Assembly: GCA_945897545.1 (NCBI GenBank) | Contig: CAMDGJ010000074.1 | Location: 1 to 11,875, forward strand | Origin: Flavobacterium psychrophilum | GTDB lineage: Bacteria; Bacteroidota; Bacteroidia; Flavobacteriales; Flavobacteriaceae | Length of the DNA: 11,875 nucleotides | Direction: 5' to 3' | In this document: positions 7,867-11,875 of the stretch, one piece after another | Numbering within the stretch: position 1 is the stretch's first letter | Layout: each line of letters opens with the position of its first letter | Translations under genes and position numbers: made by a program | Notes under the pieces: model-generated | Told to the model about the DNA's origin: nothing | Seen by the model: the letters and a program-made list of their open reading frames with translations, nothing else | Databases searched by the model: none

Positions 7867-7924
7867 AAATTTTAAATTTTAAAATTCACCAGAAATCTAA
7901 AATTTAAAATCTAAAATCTTAAAT
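7867..7924. repeat. AT-rich short repeats between dapB and lepB
   Basis: The 92-base gap is almost free of G. AAATCTAAAAT occurs at 7893-7903 and 7907-7917 (14-base period), and a partial third copy follows at 7914. An inverted AAATTTTAAA-type stretch lies at 7867-7885. Such low-complexity spacers are common in flavobacterial genomes and no specific function can be read from it. Confidence 0.45.
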
Positions 7925-7927
7925 ATT

Positions 7928-9487
7928 ATGACAACATTTCAATGGTTTGTATTTTTCTTAATCATACAAATAATTCACTTTTTAGGAACTTGGAAATTAT
8001 ATGAAGCTGCGGGAAGAAAACGTTGGGAAGCTGCAATTCCAGTTTATAATGCCATCGTTTTGATGAAAATAATAGGTCGTCCCACTTGGTGGACGCTTTT
8101 ACTTTTTATTCCTATAATCAACTTGATTATGTTTCCTGTAATTTGGTTAGAGACATTGAGAAGTTTTGGAAAACGCTCTAGCATGGACACCTTTTTAGGA
8201 ATTGCCACTTTTGGCTTTTATATCTATTATATTAATTACACTCAGCAATTAAATTATGTTTCTGACAGAAGTTTGAATCCTGAAACCAAAACTGCCGATA
8301 CTGTAAGTTCGCTACTATTTGCTATTATTGTTGCAACCTTGGTTCACACATATTTCCTACAACCCTATACAATTCCTACCTCATCATTGGAGAAATCATT
8401 ATTAGTTGGCGACTTTTTGTTCGTGAGCAAAATGAATTATGGTGCTAGAGTTCCAATGACAACGGTAGCTTTGCCAATGGTTCACGATTCGATTCCGTTA
8501 ACAAAAAAGAAATCGTATTTGAATTGTCCTCAATTACCTTACTTTAGATTGCCTGCATTCCAAAAAATCAAGAATTGCGATATTGTGGTCTTCAATTGGC
8601 CGGTCGATACTGTATACAAATTCAGAGATAACTCTGGCAGAAGAGCCGATAAACCAATAGACAAAAAATCGAATTATGTAAAACGTTGTGTTGGAATTCC
8701 TGGTGATAGTTTGCAAATAAAAGACGGGATTGTCTATATTAATGGAAAAGTATTGGCTTTGCCAGAAAGGGCGAAACCACAATACTCATATAAAATCGCT
8801 ACAGACGGAAAAACACCAATTGATTTCGAATATCTCTTTAGCGATATGAACGTTACAGATGGTGCAGGTTTTACAAGCGAAGCGAGAGATACGTTATTTG
8901 CAAGTGCATTAACAACCGAAAGCGTCGCAAGATTAAAAAATGTTCCAGGAATAACTTCTGTAACTAGAGAAATAGCTTCTGGAGTTGAAAACGGAATATT
9001 CCCTCATATAAACAAATGGAACAGAGATAATTTTGGTCCAATTTATATCCCGAAAGCTGGCAAAACAGTTGAATTAAACTTCGTCACCTTGCCTTTTTAC
9101 AGCCACTTAATAACGGACTACGAAAAGAATACCCTTGAAATAAAAGGAAGTGATTTCTTTATCAATGACATAAAAACAAAATCGTATACCTTCAAACAAG
9201 ATTATTTCTGGATGATGGGAGACAATCGCCATAACTCTGAAGACAGCCGATATTGGGGTTATGTTCCCGAAAATCACATCGTTGGAAAACCTGTCTTCAT
9301 TTGGATGAGTTGGAATACTAATGGCAAAGGATTTGGGAAAATTCGTTGGGAAAGATTGTTTACTACTGTTGGTGGCGATGGCCAACCGCAGTCCTTTTTT
9401 AAATTTTTCTTGATAGCATTGGCTGCCTTTTTTGTGGGTGAATATTTTTGGAAAAAACGCCCACTAGCCCCCAAAGGGGGGAAATAG
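7928..9487 (+). CDS. lepB: Signal peptidase I with extra N-terminal membrane domain
   Basis: Cleaves signal peptides of exported proteins on the periplasmic side of the inner membrane. The 519 residues are long for the S26 family. Residues 1-110 form an extra membrane region like DUF5684 (AAGRKRWEAAIPVYN, 27-41; IIGRPTWW, 48-55; segments about 5-20, 53-78, 86-104). The peptidase membrane anchor is about 126-142. Catalytic motifs: IPTSSLEKSLLVGD (149-162) with Ser153 as nucleophile, YVKRCVGIPGD (250-260) with Lys252 as general base, and WMMGDNRHNSEDSRYWG (428-444). About 150 residues separate the last two boxes, an insertion typical of Bacteroidota enzymes. A last membrane segment is at 490-507. 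The final nine residues (511-519) are encoded by a GC-rich repeat and are probably not ancestral. Confidence 0.95.
   Translation: MTTFQWFVFFLIIQIIHFLGTWKLYEAAGRKRWEAAIPVYNAIVLMKIIGRPTWWTLLLFIPIINLIMFPVIWLETLRSFGKRSSMDTFLGIATFGFYIYYINYTQQLNYVSDRSLNPETKTADTVSSLLFAIIVATLVHTYFLQPYTIPTSSLEKSLLVGDFLFVSKMNYGARVPMTTVALPMVHDSIPLTKKKSYLNCPQLPYFRLPAFQKIKNCDIVVFNWPVDTVYKFRDNSGRRADKPIDKKSNYVKRCVGIPGDSLQIKDGIVYINGKVLALPERAKPQYSYKIATDGKTPIDFEYLFSDMNVTDGAGFTSEARDTLFASALTTESVARLKNVPGITSVTREIASGVENGIFPHINKWNRDNFGPIYIPKAGKTVELNFVTLPFYSHLITDYEKNTLEIKGSDFFINDIKTKSYTFKQDYFWMMGDNRHNSEDSRYWGYVPENHIVGKPVFIWMSWNTNGKGFGKIRWERLFTTVGGDGQPQSFFKFFLIALAAFFVGEYFWKKRPLAPKGGK
9459..9482. repeat. GC-rich interspersed repeat, copy A (3' end of lepB)
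   Basis: A 24-base GC-rich block in a very AT-rich region, with core CTAGCCCCC, AAA, then GGGGGG. The core can fold into a short C5/G5 hairpin. It matches the reverse complement of copy B (9569-9592) at 22 of 24 positions. It encodes the last residues of LepB (RPLAPKGGK). No T-run follows, so it is not a typical intrinsic terminator. Confidence 0.8.
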
Positions 9488-9538
9488 GAATTTAGTTTAA
9501 GCAAATCAATAAAAAAAGTTATTATAAAATAAAGCCTT

Positions 9539-10210
9539 TTGGAAAATATAAAATTCACATCTCAGGAGTCCCCCCTTCGGGGGCTAGGGGGCTTATTCCA
9601 TCCTACCTACTTTCCTTCGATTAGCCATTTTGTAGCAATGGCGCAATCGGATAAAATTGTGTTTGAAATGGATGATAATTTCCAAAAGCAAACCAATCGC
9701 AATAGAACTTATATCTATAGTCCAAACGGAATTCAGCTTTTGAATATTCCCGTAAAGCACTCACAGGAACCATATCAAAAAACAAAGGATGTCAAAATAG
9801 AACAAGATTTCGACTGGCAGAAACAACATTTCAAATCGTTAGAAGCAGCGTATAGAAGCTCTCCTTTTTTTGAATATTTTGAAGATGATATTCGTCCCAT
9901 TTTCGAAAAAAAATACACTTTTTTAATGGATTTGAATTTTGAAACGATGAACCTTGTTTCAAAGTTTTTACGTATGAAACTGGAATACGAAACAACAACA
10001 GAATATTTTCAAGAAGTAGACACAAATACTGTTTTAGATTTTAGAATTCTGGCTGATGGAAAAAAAGATAGTTCCCAATTTGAAGTTTACCCCCAAGTAT
10101 TTGAAGAAAAACAAGGGTTTTTGAATAATTTGAGTGTTCTGGATTTGATATTTAACGAAGGGAAATTTGCTTTGGATTATTTAAAGAATCAAACATTGAA
10201 TTCAAAATAG
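9539..10210 (+). CDS. WbqC-like family protein with repeat-altered N-terminus
   Basis: A 223-residue WbqC-like protein (the family is named after a gene in O-antigen clusters; biochemical role unsettled). The conserved part starts at HPTYFPSISHFVAMAQSD (21-38), which in relatives lies a few residues from the start Met; it continues with DNFQKQTNRNRTYI and SLEAAYRSSPFFEYFEDDI. Residues 11-19 (SPLRGLGGL) are encoded by a GC-rich repeat. In this frame an upstream TAA lies at 9530-9532, and the only usual start before the conserved part is TTG at 9539; the first in-frame ATG (9638-9640) would delete the conserved N-terminus. So the start is either this TTG or an uncommon codon, or expression is impaired. 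The rest of the frame is intact. The gene is 51 bases after lepB and converges on the EEP gene. Confidence 0.8.
   Translation: MENIKFTSQESPLRGLGGLFHPTYFPSISHFVAMAQSDKIVFEMDDNFQKQTNRNRTYIYSPNGIQLLNIPVKHSQEPYQKTKDVKIEQDFDWQKQHFKSLEAAYRSSPFFEYFEDDIRPIFEKKYTFLMDLNFETMNLVSKFLRMKLEYETTTEYFQEVDTNTVLDFRILADGKKDSSQFEVYPQVFEEKQGFLNNLSVLDLIFNEGKFALDYLKNQTLNSK
9569..9592. repeat. GC-rich interspersed repeat, copy B (5' end of wbqC-like gene)
   Basis: Inverted relative to copy A, 86 bases from it: CCCCCC, TTC, GGGGG, then CTAGGGGGC. The two copies could pair into a long stem bringing the end of lepB against the start of the wbqC-like gene. Here it lies inside the reading frame and encodes PLRGLGG. Repeats of this look recur in flavobacterial genomes to my recollection. 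Confidence 0.8.
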
Positions 10211-10215
10211 AGTTT

Positions 10216-10244
10216 CCAATTTCTCTATTCCATAGAGAATTTGG
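10216..10244. terminator. Stem-loop between convergent wbqC-like and EEP genes, possible bidirectional terminator
   Basis: A 12-bp stem with one T-T mismatch: CCAATTTCTCTA (10216-10227), loop TTCCA, TAGAGAATTTGG (10233-10244). It begins 5 bases past the wbqC-like stop and contains the stop codon of the EEP gene (10225-10227). On the minus strand a moderately T-rich stretch follows; on the plus strand it does not. Placement between converging genes supports a termination or 3'-end-protecting role. Confidence 0.5.
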
Positions 10245-11271
10245 CCATAATTGGATAATGATCAGAGTTTTCGAAATCCGGAAAACTTTCAAATTTTTTG
10301 ACCGTCATATTTTCATCAGCAAAAATATAATCAATTCTGGCTGGATAATACCGAAATTTATAAGTAGCTCCAAAACCAACTCCTGCTTCTTCAAAACTAT
10401 CGTTGAGTTTTCCTTTTATATTTCGGTACACATACGAAAAGGCACTATTATTCATATCACCACAAAAAATAATAGGATAAGAACAGTCGTCTTTGTGTTC
10501 TTTAATAATCTCCGCTTGTTGCTGTTGCTGCTTAAAAGCCTTACTTATTCTACCATAAAGGCGTTGCGATTTCCCTTGACTGAGTGCATCAATGTTTTCA
10601 TTAATTTCATTCACATCAGGAGATATTCTTATCGATTGCAGATGCATATTGTATATCCTAATAATATCTTTTCCTTTTTTGATATCAGCAAAGACAACAT
10701 TATTATTTGAATTTGGAAAAGCAATATTGCCTTGATTTATAATAGGGAATTTCGAAAAAATAGCTTGCCCTGTTTTAATTTGGTCGCCTGTCACTAAAAT
10801 GTATTTATGGGGATAGACTTTCAAATCAATATTTGCAGAATTAGAATATTCTTGAATGCACAATATATCCGGGTTTTTATCATTTATAAAAGCAAAAATA
10901 ATCTCTGGAACATCATCTCTATTTAACCATTTAAATACATTAAACAGACGCACGTTATAACTCATAACGGTAAAATCTCTCTCGTCTTCTGGAAAATCTT
11001 TAGCTGAAAATTTATAAAATTTATTGATAAATGTAATTCCTAATAAAAGCACCAAGCCAGACAAAATCATTCGCTTCTTGAACTGGATTCCCCAATAAAT
11101 AAAAAAAAATCCGTTCAATATAAAAAACAAAGGCATAAACAAAGTAAGAACTGACAAAAGCGGAAAAATATTTGGTGCCAAAAACGGTAAAATATAAGCA
11201 ATGAATGTAGACACAGTCAAGACTATATTCAAAAAAAACATCAGCTTATTAAACCACGAAAGGTTTTTCAT
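10225..11271 (-). CDS. Membrane-anchored endonuclease/exonuclease/phosphatase (EEP) family protein
   Basis: A 348-residue protein with two to three N-terminal membrane segments (about 10-31, 36-60, 67-84) followed by an EEP hydrolase domain (about 98-348), a metal-dependent phosphodiesterase or phosphatase fold. Catalytic pattern: MSYNVR (103-108, N106), IQE (139-141, metal-binding E141), YNMHLQS (207-213, H210), CGDMNN (270-275, D272 and N274), RIDYIF (312-317, D314) and SDHYPI (336-341, D337/H338), so all key residues are present. The substrate is unknown: relatives cleave DNA, phospholipids or inositol phosphates, and the membrane anchor argues against a general DNA repair role. Likely co-transcribed with the upstream rhomboid gene across a 78-base gap that contains a palindromic repeat. 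Confidence 0.9.
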   Translation of the reverse strand: MKNLSWFNKLMFFLNIVLTVSTFIAYILPFLAPNIFPLLSVLTLFMPLFFILNGFFFIYWGIQFKKRMILSGLVLLLGITFINKFYKFSAKDFPEDERDFTVMSYNVRLFNVFKWLNRDDVPEIIFAFINDKNPDILCIQEYSNSANIDLKVYPHKYILVTGDQIKTGQAIFSKFPIINQGNIAFPNSNNNVVFADIKKGKDIIRIYNMHLQSIRISPDVNEINENIDALSQGKSQRLYGRISKAFKQQQQQAEIIKEHKDDCSYPIIFCGDMNNSAFSYVYRNIKGKLNDSFEEAGVGFGATYKFRYYPARIDYIFADENMTVKKFESFPDFENSDHYPIMAKFSME

Positions 11272-11307
11272 TTCATTATAATTTCATTACTACAACTGAA
11301 CACTGTA

Positions 11308-11350
11308 GACTGCAATCTGATCCCGATAGCTATCGGGACTGCAATCTGAT
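11308..11350. repeat. 18-bp palindrome flanked by 14-bp direct repeats
   Basis: GACTGCAATCTGAT occurs at 11308-11321 and again, identically, at 11337-11350. The palindrome TCCCGATAGCTATCGGGA (11321-11338) joins the two copies, overlapping each by one or two bases. The period is 29 bases. The second copy includes the first base of the rhomboid stop codon (11350-11352). The flank also has ACTG-type short words (ACTGAACACTGTAGACTG). The palindrome core is a motif I recall as widely dispersed in Bacteroidota genomes. Confidence 0.75.
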
Positions 11351-11875
11351 TACTTCCCTGCTTTAAACAAAAATTCTTTTTCTTCTTTTGTCAAACAATC
11401 ATATCCTGAACGACTAATTTTATCCAAGATTTCATCGATCTGTTGTTGCGTCTTGTCTTTAGTCACAATTCGTGAGCCAGACTTTTCTGCTGGTCTTTTG
11501 TAATTTTTATGCACTTTTTTAAAAGGAGTCGATGGCGATTTTGAAAACAAATTAACAAAAAAATCTATTATTGTCGATACAATTTTGCTTAAATCGGTTC
11601 CATTTTGCAGTAATTTAATAAAAATGAAACCAAAAAAAGCTCCCGCTAAATGCGCAATATGTCCACCTGAATTGTCTAATCGAATTTGCATTAAGTCAAT
11701 CACTAAAATTACAAGTGTTATGTGCCAAAGTTTGACATTGCCAATAAGCAATAAACGAACACCCAACAAAGGACTATAAGTAGTCGTAGCGACCAAAATA
11801 GCCATAATGGCTCCAGATGCACCAACAATAGAAGCGCCTAAATTTAAAAGATAATAGCCAGAAACAAAAGCAATT
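11350..11875 (-). CDS. Rhomboid family intramembrane serine protease, C-terminal part (start beyond window)
   Basis: The frame stays open to the window edge, so the first in-frame ATG (11803-11805) is internal and the gene starts outside. The 174 residues seen include the catalytic serine motif GASGAIMA (residues 18-25 of the visible part) and the catalytic histidine motif GGHIAHLAGAFFG, both on predicted membrane helices, so the Ser-His dyad is intact. After the last helix comes a polar linker and a charged C-terminal tail (TQQQIDEILDKISRSGYDCLTKEEKEFLFKAGK-like, only partly quoted: QQQIDEILDKI and LTKEEKEFLFKA), a tail I associate with Bacteroidota rhomboids. Substrate unknown. The EEP gene lies downstream on the same strand. 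Confidence 0.92.
   Translation of the reverse strand, partial: IAFVSGYYLLNLGASIVGASGAIMAILVATTTYSPLLGVRLLLIGNVKLWHITLVILVIDLMQIRLDNSGGHIAHLAGAFFGFIFIKLLQNGTDLSKIVSTIIDFFVNLFSKSPSTPFKKVHKNYKRPAEKSGSRIVTKDKTQQQIDEILDKISRSGYDCLTKEEKEFLFKAGK

Noticed and set aside
10258..10710. 150-residue open frame antisense to the EEP gene
   Set aside because: Its composition mirrors the opposite strand of a well-supported EEP domain; no independent evidence for coding.
11350..11805. A stand-alone 151-residue protein starting at the ATG at 11803-11805
   Set aside because: The frame is open upstream to the window edge and encodes the rhomboid GxSG motif just before this ATG, so it is an internal Met.

Overview
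The window looks like chromosomal DNA of a Flavobacterium-like member of the Bacteroidota. The DNA is AT-rich, Shine-Dalgarno sequences are essentially absent, and several genes have their closest familiar relatives in that group: a DUF4105/Lnb-like membrane protein, a DUF5683 protein next to parAB, signal peptidase I with an extra N-terminal membrane domain, a WbqC-like protein, a membrane-anchored EEP hydrolase, and a rhomboid with a charged C-terminal tail. This assignment rests on recognised protein families and was not checked by a database search.

Layout. (1) 1-784, plus strand: the end of a DUF4105/Lnb-like membrane protein, split by an in-frame TGA at 95-97 where the family carries a conserved cysteine. 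(2) 785-4567, minus strand: a polysaccharide module, read from the right as glycosyltransferase, glycosyltransferase (ATGA overlap), then a polyprenyl-phosphate sugar-1-phosphate transferase. Its last stop codon abuts the stop of the gene in (1). (3) 4568-4808: a divergent intergenic region with weak promoter-like boxes. (4) 4809-10210, plus strand: parA, parB, a DUF5683 protein, dapB, lepB and a wbqC-like gene. Spacing is very tight in the first half (4 bp, then a 1-base stop/start overlap). (5) 10225-11875, minus strand: an EEP-family membrane hydrolase and the C-terminal part of a rhomboid protease that runs off the window.

Function. Block 2 would start glycan assembly on a lipid carrier (sugar-phosphate transferase) and extend it (two GT4-like enzymes). 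Block 4 joins chromosome segregation (ParA/ParB), lysine and diaminopimelate synthesis for peptidoglycan (DapB) and protein export (LepB), so it is a housekeeping cluster tied to growth and the envelope. Block 5 holds membrane enzymes of uncertain substrate.

I see no clear undescribed system, CRISPR array, RNA gene or transposase. The observations most worth checking are the in-frame TGA at a probable catalytic cysteine; a pair of inverted GC-rich repeats that have run into the 3' end of lepB and the 5' end of the wbqC-like gene, leaving the latter with only a TTG start; and an 18-bp palindrome inside 14-bp direct repeats between the rhomboid and EEP genes. No stretch longer than 300 bases lacks a gene.
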